DNA of 64,000 nt, from contig VXAZ01018985.1 in the NCBI GenBank assembly GCA_013399875.1, positions 620,001 through 684,000 of the forward strand, read 5' to 3'. Made by a program: the position numbers and the translations under genes. The stretch's first letter is position 1, and each line of letters starts with the position of its first letter. The notes below the pieces were generated by a model. The model did not search any database. It was not told the DNA's origin and was given only the letters and a program-made list of their open reading frames with translations. Shown piece by piece: positions 34,075 to 44,085 of the stretch. The stretch is from Gymnorhina tibicen (Eukaryota; Chordata; Aves; Passeriformes; Artamidae).

Positions 34075-37000
34075 CTGTGAAAAGGAGTCACACTGGTGAA
34101 GCATTTGTCATTCAAATGGAGCATTTGCCTGGACTGCTTTCACTAACCCCCTCCTCCCCACCGTGACCTGAGCCCTTACTTGCCCAGTCCTTGAACCACT
34201 TAGACAGACCCTGCCCTTTCCCATTTGGGGTGGGAATGGGTTGCAGTACTTTGTCCACTAATTTCTGATCTCAGAGCAGGACAATATTCACCTTGAGAAA
34301 TGTAATTCTCTTCATGCACTGCCACGGCTCTTGCTCTGGACTAAGACCTCAGCACTCCTCCTTCCTGCTCTCCATATTTTTCTGGTGTCTTTGTGAGTAA
34401 TAATTAATCATTCTTAGTCTAAAGGCAAGGAATTTTTTTCTTGCCTTTGTAAGAATCAACCTTTTACTTCAGTATGTGAGAGAGCGGTAATAGCATTGAT
34501 TTACCTTTCAATGTTTTTTCAGTTTTGGTTTTCGGGTTTTTTGACAAAAGGCTACTTTAGAGCATTAATGGTCACAATATGTTCAGGTTCATTACACTTA
34601 GCAGGTGGGCTATTAACTGAAGAGAGTATTAGTGAATTTGAAAAATCTTTTTTTGTACTCAGTTTTGATTTGCTTCCAAATACCTGTCCTGTGGTCAGGC
34701 CACATATTTGTAATGGGCTCCTCTGTGGTAATGAATTTCTTGACAGGGTTTTAGGTTTAGTTTTTAAAGATCACTTCAGCCTCTATACAGCAGCATCTCT
34801 GTTCGTATTTAGCAATGGGAGGTCAGTCCTTAATTTCCCAAGGCCAGCAGAATGTCCAGAACTTGACTACTGCAAACTAAAATTTACAGGTACATATACA
34901 AATACAAAGAGTGGGAGCTCAGATAAATGAAATAATTTGTAGATCCAAGCATGATGCCTGTGACTGTCATTAGAAGCCAGTTTGCCATCCTAGTAATTAC
35001 ATTCAGATGAGTTTGGGTCAAACTCACTTACTGTATTGTTTCTCCTAGAAAATGAGCTCTATGATCCTACATCTTCTTGTCTGGCAGTTGAAAAATATTG
35101 ATGGAGGATTATATTACAGCAGGCTTAAAGATTTTATTTAAGGTAGTTATGCAAAAAAACCCCACATTAATGAAAATAGTTTGTAACTGTGAATACAGAT
35201 TGTCATTATTTTTAATACTAGCAACCAATTTTCTGACTGAATAATTTTTATGCAGATTTCTAATACTCGTGTGAAAAAAAGCGTGATTTTGATGTAATTT
35301 TCTGAACCAAAATATTTTCTCAATCTGGTACAACCATTAGTTTTAATTTCTTATTTTTGGTCTCTTTCCCAACCATCATCTACAATCCATACTACAGACG
35401 AATCAGTAGTACCACTTCTCCAGTTTCCTTGTAAAAGTCTGATGGATGAAAGTCCATTCAAGGGTGCAAGTGTTTCCCTTTGTCTCATCCAGGCCATTCC
35501 TGAAGCTAAGAAGAGGTAAAATATTAAGAATAACAAATCAAGATACAAAGAATAACCAAGTACTCCTGAATAGCAATTCTGCAGCACTGTCAGCTAAAAT
35601 GCTGCCATGGACACCTGCTCACTCCCTCTAAAAATACATTTCTGGATTGTGTCACCAGAATTAATGAGCCTAAAACCTCTAATGTCTCATGACAATAGGA
35701 TTCCTGGGTGGAAAGCTGTGTGTGGAAAAGTGGCAGGCAGATGTACTGCAGCCCTTGCTCTGCTGCCCTGTAGCTGTGCTGCTGAGGGGTAAGCACAGCC
35801 AAGTCAAGGCACTCCAAGGCAGGCAAGGTGAGTTGGGAGCCACAGCTGGGGCCCACAGTGGGAGGACCAGTTATTTGCTAAGGCTGATTGTGGATCCAGG
35901 TGCTGCTCAGCAGATACAGCAACTGCTTTGGTCTTCTCTCCTTCCTCCTTGGTGAAAAGTATGGAAGTGAGCTACCCCCATGGCGGCATCACAAGGAATG
36001 ACTTTGTCCATTTGATACATTTCTCTCCTTTGGATAAAGCCTTGGCCCAACACTTCAGTCAGAAGATAGTTTACTTGCCCTCAAGGCCTCAGCATTAACC
36101 AGGCAGCAGTACTAACAGCGACTGTCTCACTCAGTCAAATCGGCCACGCCAGAAGCCATTGCTTTGACAGAACTATTTTACATGCCTCAACCATAATGTG
36201 ACTTGTCACTGGTTTCAGAGATGTGGTGAGTAGCCATCCAGGCTTTCACAGGATTTTTTGGCCTGTAAGGAAATTCTATTAGATTATTTACTCTGTCCCC
36301 TTGACTGTGGCAGCTTCTTACTGAAGTGCTCCTTGAATGGAAGCAATGCTTTCCTACAAGCCCCCACGCCTTCTTTCACGTCTCCTTCCTATCCCTAATG
36401 GCTTGATTTCCAGAGGTAATGGTGTCCTCAGGCCCTTTTGCTCCTTGAAGAAGCAGGACTGCTCAGACCTCTTGAAAACCAGGCCAAGAATGTATGTATA
36501 GAGGAATAGTTGCTATCTTTGTGGGTAGCTCCAGGCCATGTCATAATACGCTCTGTTAAGTGAGGACAAAGTCCATGCTAGAGGGATGGGCAGTTAGGAG
36601 TGACGCAGGGCTGGCGTGGAGAAAGAAGTACATCAGTCTATTCAAACTTTTTTCCCGTGTGCAGGGAGAGGGAGCTTAGCAAGGATGAACATCTTCCCTG
36701 TTTTAAGGCAGGTAGGGCACACTTCATCACAGGAACTGGCAGCAGTGAGAGACACTGAAAAGGTTCATTTAAACCCATGGTACTGCTCTGCATTAGGAAC
36801 TCATGGGAAATTTACACTTGTGGGTTTAAAGTTGCATTCTCTCTATAATGAGTTTTGCTTACACTATGTACAAACGATAATCAGGGGATGTACCTCAACA
36901 TATCTTCAAAAGATACTTGTTTCCTCAAAGCATAGAAGCCTGCAGGCTGAGAACTGATTTTTAGTTATTTACTAAAACTTCTTTAATGAGTATTTCTCCA

Positions 37001-40000
37001 CGAATAAGAGATGTGGAACTAGAACCATGGTGTTATAAAATAGGAGTGAATTTAGGGATTGCAGCAAACTGCAGCACTGCCAGCTCCTGCAGAGTTTGTG
37101 TTCCTGGTTTAACACGTGTAAACTGACCTCTAAAGCTGCATCTGTGAGCACCTAAGCATATCCAGTGGCTTGATCTTGCCATAAGGGGGAAGTCTTGTTC
37201 CTTCTCCTTTTCCTTCTCCTCTAACCCAAACTTCCCAGCCAAAGGGTCTGCCTCCTCACTTGTGGTGGCTCTGGAGCTTATTTGACTTGCCTGTGAGCTG
37301 ACAACAACTGAATGACACAGCAGAAAACCAGGCAGCTGTTCCTTTCAGGGTCACGTTTCTTCTTGGTTAGTGACCAACACTGGTGACTGAAGGGCTTCAT
37401 TCATTCACAAGTAGCAGGGCTGACAAAAGAGAGATGTTGGGATTGGGTGGCTGGGAACAGGGCCTCCTCACTCTGGTGGAGGTGAACTGCTGGCTTAGTG
37501 ATTACCATCTTAGGAAAATGAAACCTCAGATATCCAACTTGAATACCAAAATCCATTTTAGGCATCTGAAAATGCAGTTTAGTAAGACAACCTGCCTTGC
37601 ACAAGCCCAGCTGAGGCCAGCCCTGTGCCTCTGGAGCAGAACGTCTCCAGCAGCGTCCAGAAGCCCTGCTGTCCCCCTGCCTGTCCCTGACTCTCCTCCC
37701 ACACTGGCTGGCAGGATCTTTGCATGCCTTCCCCGGGAGCTAGGCTGGGAACTGGTCCAGCTGAAACTAACTTCTGTACCCAGCTCACTTACAGAGAGTG
37801 GTGAGAGTGCGATGCAGGGCAGAACAAGGAACAGAGATGGGCTATTCTAGGCTGAGTCAGAACAAAGCTTGTACGTGTCCAGCTGCTCTTTACTTCTGCT
37901 CTCACAGAACGTTGTAAGTCAAAGGCTGTGACCTCTAGCAGCACATACTGTGCTTCAGCTGTGCCTGTGTTAGCCTTCTGCCCTAACTACTGCCAACAAC
38001 AGGCCCTTGGACAAGACGTTAAATCGGGTGCTTAGGATTTCCTCATTCTTGAACGGGAAAAAAAGACAGTGGAAATGGCTGAGATGGAGGGTGGGTTGCT
38101 ACTGTGTGTGTACATTGCTTGTATGTTATTTACTTCTGACTATAACCATGACATTACATAACATAAAATGCAATGTAGGCTTCCAAGGGCCCAGTTGTCC
38201 TTCCTCTCCTGGTCTCTTACAGTATTTTTTTACACTCCTTTGTTGCATTTTGGGTCATGCTAAACTGTAAGGCCCTTGTGGCAGAGAGCGCGTCACCGGT
38301 GTGCCACCGCAATGCCTCAGATAATGGAGCTCTAGCAGCAGTGGGGGCCTTTGGGAGAGCCTGTCACAGAAATGACAGGAGGGAATAGTTTCACTCCTGT
38401 GGAGTGCAGAATTAATCATATCTAGGAGTGCTTGGTTTTCGCCAGCCTTTTTGAAGGACTTCATCTTTGCCTATGGTCTATGCAGTTCCCATCCCTCCAT
38501 CTCTGCCAGCTACCCATTACCTTTACACCCCCCTCCTACTCCTCTGTTTTAACTCCATGGCTGATCCTTCCCTTTTGTCAAGACATCACAGGTTCCTGTC
38601 CCTCATTCTCTGCATCTCCCCTTTTTGACCTTGCTGACCTTCCTGGCCAGCCTGTTGGCTGACTAGGGCTGCAAATAAAGGCTAGATAATGAGCAAACTC
38701 CACTTCCCCAGATTTAAAAGAGAAACATCCAATAATGGTGTTCTTCCTAAATGCAAAGGCAGATAAATTAAACCAAAAGGTATTTGGAGCTGGAGGGCAA
38801 AGGGGAGATGAGAGGTGGGAGAGAAGAAAGGAAGAGGCAAGCAAAAGCCACCCCTCTCCTTTGGAACTGTCTTTGGCTTTGTTTCAATTTTAACAGGAGT
38901 ACAGGTTAAGGTGAGAGTCCAAATTGCTATGGCAATACCCTTTTATACCATATGTAGTGACTCTTGTTCAAAAGCAAGTATATGGACTTGATTTAGCTTA
39001 TGGTTTTTGAAAGGTTTTTTTCAACTAATAAATCCAAATAAACGAACTACCTGGAGGAACCAGAAATGTCTAGAGTAGGGTTAAAGAGATGGAAAATTCC
39101 TCTGGGTTTCAGTGTACTGGCACGCTTTGTACATCCCTTGCGAAGACTCAACGAAAACCGTATTTTGCTGATGACATTGAACTGTGCCAAAAGATACAGC
39201 CGAAGGGGAGTAGCTGCTAGAACATTTGTTTCCAGTCTTTTTGGACCTACAGACTACTGTTAGCTTCCAAAATTTCCTACAAATCACAATTCATACTTTA
39301 AACTGAAAACACTACTGAGGCACCAAATGGCTGTGACAGCCTACTGCTCTTTATAGGACATCTACAAGGCTTGAGCAGAGCAGGGGAACCACTGGTCTAG
39401 AATGAGGGAGTGCAGAGGTGGAACAAAAGTGCCGATTCAAGACTCCACATGTGCAAATCTTCACTGACTACAGTATCCAGAAACCAGCTGGAGGTGGAAG
39501 AGTTAAAGTCTCTCAGGTAGCTGGGTTCATTGCAGAGTCACCGTGTGGGATGTGGATACAGATGTTAGGGGTTTCAGAAAGTCGTCTTGTTTCTAATGGA
39601 ATGATTTGATGGGAACTCTCTGCAAGAGCTGCGGGAAAAAGAAACCAGAGAACAAAGTCTGAGAAAAACATCATTAGGTCAGCTACAGTGTGCCAGTATA
39701 GTGGCATGTTAGGAAGAGAGAAGAAAAGCAACACCAGTCTGGTAAAATGGCAACCATCAGCTGGATATTACAAGAACTGGCAGGTTACATGCTAGAATAA
39801 TATGCATTTTGTTGCAGGGGCCATGTAGACAAACTGAGATGGGCTGGGCTCTGCTAAACATGGACCATGTCACCCAGTGCAGACAGAAGCTGTTGGATAA
39901 ATAACTCAAAGAAGGTTCAAAATAAAAAAAAAAAGTAACAAATCAACAGAGGAACCCAACAGCTGGCAATAATGAAAGGTGGTATGAAAAAAGGATCAGC

Positions 40001-40620
40001 TCTCAGGATTCATTGGATGGATATGCATGGAGATAATAAACTGAGCTATAATTTTGCCAAAGATTAGGTGAAAATGAAAATGCTGGTGGTATTGCTGTAT
40101 TTGGATTACAAAAAAACCCAACAAGCAACCAACCAAGCAACAAACCAGCACTTTCCTGCACAGGCAAATCCTTGCTTGGAAAACACCAAATGCAGATCCA
40201 GGCTCAAACCTTGAGCCAGCCATGCATTTGACAGCAGTGCTACTGCAGAATGGCATATGGGGTTTGAACTTATTCTCAGGAAGTTAGAGCTCACTGGGTG
40301 TTAAGTCAGTCCTTACATATGGGTGGAAACTTGTAGTAATTGTGCAATTTCCCTAAAAAAATCCCCAGAGATCTCAGTTAGGTATTTTGCTTTTGCAGCC
40401 TTTCCTGCCTTCGCTCTTACATTGCTTTTCACTTGCAGTCCTTGCACTTCCCTACATCACATAAAAATACGATTATTTCTTTCGCTTAAAGACCTTGGTA
40501 CAACATTAAAAAGCAACCAGTAACTATGTCGAGGTCCCTTTTGCCAAAATACCTGTCTTCATTTGTCATGCTCACTTAACGAGGGGAAAAAAAACCCCAA
40601 AACCAGGATGCTTCGATTCC
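34075..40620. other. Intron-like or intergenic stretch, little support for genes
   Basis: A plus-strand open frame of 144 codons (34496-34930) and one of 155 codons (37383-37850) have no splice support. A strong minus-strand acceptor (TTTTACCTCTTCTTAG) at 35516 opens two frames of 36-49 codons (one reading FRNGLDETKGNTC) but no good donor follows. The rest is ordinary sequence with an A/C-rich run at 40108-40152. Confidence 0.5.
40108..40152. repeat. A/C-rich CCAA-type simple sequence
   Basis: Reads aaaaaaacccaacaagcaac and continues with caaccaa words; the same style as 24364-24402. Confidence 0.75.
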
Positions 40621-41330
40621 TCCTTTTTCCCTCCTTTCCAGGCCGGCCACCGGAGCATCCTCCAGCCCCCTGTGCAGCAATCGGGGCGGCGGCTCCAGCA
40701 TCCGCCGCCGCAGCGCCGGCCCGGCCCCAGCTGCTCCCCGCTGCTCGGGGGCGACCAAGACCCCCCGGGGCCGCGGCAGTGCCGCAAGGTGGGCAGCGGA
40801 GCAAGGCGCTGCGGCGNNNNNNNNNNNNNNNNNNNNNNNNNNNNNNNNNNNNNNNNNNNNNNNNNNNNNNNNNNNNNNNNNNNNNNNNNNNNNNNNNNNN
40901 NNNNNNNNNNNNNNNNNNNNNNNNNNNNNNNNNNNNNNNNNNNNNNNNNNNNNNNNNNNNNNNNNNNNNNNNNNNNNNNNNNNNNNNNNNNNNNNNNNNN
41001 NNNNNNNNNNNNNNNNNNNNNNNNNNNNNNNNNNNNNNNNNNNNNNNNNNNNNNNNNNNNNNNNNNNNNNNNNNNNNNNNNNNNNNNNNNNNNNNNNNNN
41101 NNNNNNNNNNNNNNNNNNNNNNNNNNNNNNNNNNNNNNNNNNNNNNNNNNNNNNNNNNNNNNNNNNNNNNNNNNNNNNNNNNNNNNNNNNNNNNNNNNNN
41201 NNNNNNNCAGGAGCGGTCACAGGAGCAGGGCACGGCCCCGGCGGGGTCAGCTGTGCGGATCTCCGCGGCGCGGGGTTACCGCGCCTCCCCGCTCCCGCCG
41301 CTGCCAGCCAGCCCCGTAACCGCATTTCCA
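40621..41330. promoter_or_regulatory. CpG island, candidate promoter, with internal gap
   Basis: The sequence on both sides of the gap is very rich in GC and CpG (ggggcggcggctcc with an Sp1-type GGGGCGG at about 40684; ccgcggcgcggggttaccgcg at about 41260), in sharp contrast with its AT-rich flanks. Such islands usually mark the start of a gene. Direction is not shown: it could drive set B leftward or a plus-strand transcript rightward. A first exon may lie wholly inside the undetermined bases. Confidence 0.6.
40817..41207. other. Assembly gap, 391 undetermined bases
   Basis: A run of N inside the CpG island, as often happens where high GC content defeats sequencing. Translations running across it carry no information. 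Confidence 1.
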
Positions 41331-41928
41331 TTGAAATCCTGTTACGTAGTGGCAGGCTCCAGTTTGTTTCACAGTGGCATCTGCTCTTGGGCTTGGAAAG
41401 TCTTTAGGAGGAAGGGGTGAGCGGGGGCTGCTCCTCGAACAGAGCTTCAAGCGCAGATTGTCCCTAACGCATCGTGTGCCGGGTGTGCTGCGCGGAGCTT
41501 TCGGCTCTCTTAGTGCTCCGGAGAGGGGAAGGAGAAACTGGCACACGGTCACACCAGAAAGTTGTGCAGCTTGAGGTGTTACAGACGCTAATGGGCCAAT
41601 TATCTAAATAAACAAACATAGTGATTTATAGGTGTCTGAACTATAGTGCTTTGAACGATAGAGCTCTTTAACCTTTCTTTCTAATCTATCCTTCAGGGAT
41701 TTGGTTTTAAGGAGAGTAATACATCATCTGTGCTGCTGAATACACGAGTTGATTACATTTGTAAAAGGAATGGCCTTTGAAATAATACTGAGCCATTAAG
41801 CAATAAATGCAGAAAAAGAGTGAGACAGAGAAAGAGCAAAGATAAAATTTTGGCAGAAAATATTTTCCACCTTCCTAGCAGCCTTGGAAGCCTGTCAGCT
41901 GTGCTTGATTAAGTTTTATCCAGAGTTC
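41331..41928. other. Right flank of the CpG island
   Basis: GC content falls quickly. A CCAAT word lies near 41594 on the plus strand. No exon seen. Confidence 0.5.
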
Positions 41929-42046
41929 TTATTTTATTAAATTAAACTTCAAAAAAACAAGTGCACTGTGTGAAACCAGAAGCAAATCCTCCTTAGTCCT
42001 CTCAAAGTCTGTCTGTGTTGCAGATAAGTGATGATTGGAGCAGCAT
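41929..42046 (-). CDS. Putative last coding exon, unidentified protein (set A)
   Basis: After acceptor CAAATTCTCTTAACAG the minus strand is open for 1 base plus 38 codons and ends in TAA. The peptide reads CCSNHHLSATQTDFERTKED and ends FLKFNLIK. AATAAA (plus tttatt, 41933-41938) overlaps the stop region and could be the polyadenylation signal. The following bases have no strong downstream motif that I can see. It would be the end of set A, about 600 bases from the CpG island. Confidence 0.38.
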
Positions 42047-42171
42047 CTGTTAAGAGAATTTGTAGAAGCGAACACTGCTAAAGATACCCAGTAGGTAAAT
42101 GGAAGTACATTGTCACTGTATTTGTTTCTCTTAGGCAATACAGAACAAGACATTTCAAATTCCAGGGGGCT

Positions 42172-42306
42172 TTATTTTGCATCTTTAAACATTTTGCAGG
42201 TGCACAGCTTCATTATGGCAAAAGTGCCTCCCGTAATTGGAAAAGTGATTAATTCAGGTCTTAGCTTATTTAACAAAGGCAAATTCTGCAGCGCATGGCG
42301 CATCTC
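42172..42306 (-). CDS. Putative coding or last exon (set A)
   Basis: Acceptor GACACTCACCCCTTACAG, then 44 open codons (EMRHALQNLPLLNKLRPELI and FPITGGTFAIMKLC) ending in TAA with AATAAA overlapping the stop. The same bases read as an exon on the plus strand too: acceptor AACATTTTGCAG, an ATG opening MAKVPPVIGKVINSG, and donor GG|GTGAGT. The minus reading is preferred because other minus exons are near. Only one strand is likely to be real. Confidence 0.4.
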   Translation of the reverse strand, partial: EMRHALQNLPLLNKLRPELITFPITGGTFAIMKLCTCKMFKDAK

Positions 42307-42973
42307 CTGTAAGGGGTGAGTGTCTTCTGCACTCGTTGAAAAAGAAAATAGTACAGCATGTGTAACACCTTGCAGGCCTGAAGTACAAGAGAAATTTTAG
42401 ATTTAACTAGCATTTCAACACAGAATTTTATTAACAAAAACCAATATTCAGGTCAGCAATGGGGATCTGCAACTTCCGAATGAGAACCTGATCTGAAGGC
42501 AACACATTGCTTGTGTGAGTAAGGGTTGTGGGATATGACAGTCATCAAGCTCACCTATCTTTTGTTTGGTTCCTTTTATGACATGTCATTTAATGAGGAA
42601 AAGAAATGGGCAATCCATTGCATTTTAAGACACAGTGCTCCTCATAAGCCTCATTGCCAGGCATTTGCAAGTGATTGTCACTTTAGATCATGTACTGTGT
42701 ACCAATGACTGCTACTAAATAACTTAAGTTCTAAACTTATTCTACTATTAAAGTTATATTGATCAGAAAGTGGCAACTGGAATCCAAGTCCTAAACAAGA
42801 AATTATTGATGGTCTTAGAGTTAATTTATATTTTAGGGAGCACTGAGGAGTCCACAAGAAAAGTAATCAAGCTTTTCTTGCTGGATGTGCAGTGGCATTT
42901 AGTTAAGGAACCCTCCTTCCCAGGGCACTGGGAATTTCATTGACACACGAAGGAGTTAAATGTGTTTATCAGC

Positions 42974-43105
42974 TCATTGATGCCCATGGTAAAGCGCTGT
43001 AGAGTTCAATGGCTGGAACAGGACAGTTATTTTCCTTCCAGTAAGGACGGGGATAGAGAACTGAGGGGCTTTTTCAAAGTAGTTCCAAACCCGTGTCATT
43101 TGTAA
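42974..43105 (-). CDS. Putative last coding exon (set A)
   Basis: Acceptor GCATTATATTTTGCAG opens 43 codons from LQMTRVWNYFEKAPQFSIPV through GRKITVLFQPLNS to a TGA. The phrase GRKITVLFQP resembles the strand-rich segment of ASH/MSP-type beta-sandwich domains, but this is a weak likeness. No good donor lies before the stop, so a terminal exon fits best. It competes with 42172-42306 and 41929-42046 for the role of last exon, perhaps through alternative splicing. Confidence 0.45.
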   Translation of the reverse strand, partial: LQMTRVWNYFEKAPQFSIPVLTGRKITVLFQPLNSTALYHGHQ

Positions 43106-44036
43106 CTGCAAAATATAATGCAAGAATAAGATTAATAGACCAAGAAGACTCAAAAACATGTAACACTTAATTAAAACAATAAATCATTCCAATAACGTTA
43201 CCCAGGCCCCTACAGCAATGCCTCTGCTTCCAGCTCTTGAGAATGGAGCAGGTTTCAGGCACAGGATGTGAGGGTAGCTCAGCCGTGGAGCAGCAGTGGG
43301 GAGGGCCAGGTGTCCTGCAGTCTGGTGGCTGTGGCTGGGAGGGAGCCCAGGCAGGATGAAGGGGTGCAGAGTATTGACACTCACCCTTATCCTTAGGTTG
43401 TTAAGCTGAGATGGGGAGTGGCCCCCTCCCATGCTTGAGGGTTTGCTTAATATATGGCAACTGCTGGCCCAGGCCCTGCATGGAGGTGCTGGATGAGACC
43501 CTGGCTGCATAGCTTGTAGCCTGCTGGCAGGCTGCCCTGGCTGCTTGCTGCCCATCCCGGCATCCCAAGGATGCCATCAGTTGCAGGCCTTATACTGTGG
43601 ATAATAATGCCAAAAAAATTCTGGTGAGGGAAGAAGTTCAAGCTTCTTCCTTCGGAAAATGGTCCATTTGTAAATGTTCATACAATAAGGTACTGCTTGC
43701 ATGGAGTGAAGCATGGAAAGGGCAAGCAGTGCACACTCATTTGTGCAATACTACTGGTAGTAAACTCTAAATTTTGAAATCACTATGCAATCACATGGGC
43801 TCATGGGGGACCTGTGAAAGCTGCAACACAGATGAGGAAGCTGAATCCTGATTTGGCTGCAACTTTACTGCAGGTAATTGAGATGTCCTTGGTTGCTGTT
43901 CCCCCGTCTCCATCCAGGTAATTGAGATGTCCTTGGTTGCTGTTCCCCCGTCTCCATCCTGGTATCCCTCATGCTCTGAATTGCTGCGCTGTTCCACAGG
44001 TTCTCCATCAGTCGCTCCTTCCCCCTGGTCCCTCAC
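43106..44036. other. Unique stretch with tandem duplication
   Basis: Short open frames on the minus strand near 43184-43641, one behind a fair acceptor (TATTATCCACAG), lack donors. The 44-bp duplication is listed separately. Confidence 0.45.
43872..43959. repeat. Perfect 44-bp tandem duplication
   Basis: The unit starting aggtaattgagatgtccttg occurs twice head to tail (43872-43915 and 43916-43959) with no mismatch, so the duplication is young or kept even by conversion. It is outside any candidate exon. Confidence 0.97.
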
Positions 44037-44085
44037 CTCCCAAAATCTCTATGTGCTATGCCAGCAGTGCTGCCCTGCTTGTGAA
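44037..44085 (-). CDS. Possible short coding exon (set A)
   Basis: Acceptor GCTGCCACTCACCCCAG and donor GGGAG|GTGAGG are both good. They enclose HKQGSTAGIAHRDFG with 2 bases over on each side. The 2-base end does not fit the phase-0 start of 42974-43105, so another exon would be needed between them, or this one is false. Confidence 0.3.

Noticed and set aside
34496..34930. Plus-strand open frame of 144 codons
   Set aside because: AT-rich, no splice borders, no recognisable domain; frames of this length arise by chance in 64 kb read six ways.
37383..37850. Plus-strand open frame of 155 codons
   Set aside because: No splice support, no protein likeness, and open frames overlap it on the other strand.
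39066..39263. Possible CR1 remnant or plus-strand exon (gctgatgacattgaactgtg)
   Set aside because: Only one phrase resembles CR1 and the flanking order does not follow the element; no splice support.
40559..41420. Long open frames across the CpG island
   Set aside because: They cross 391 undetermined bases, so their length has no meaning.
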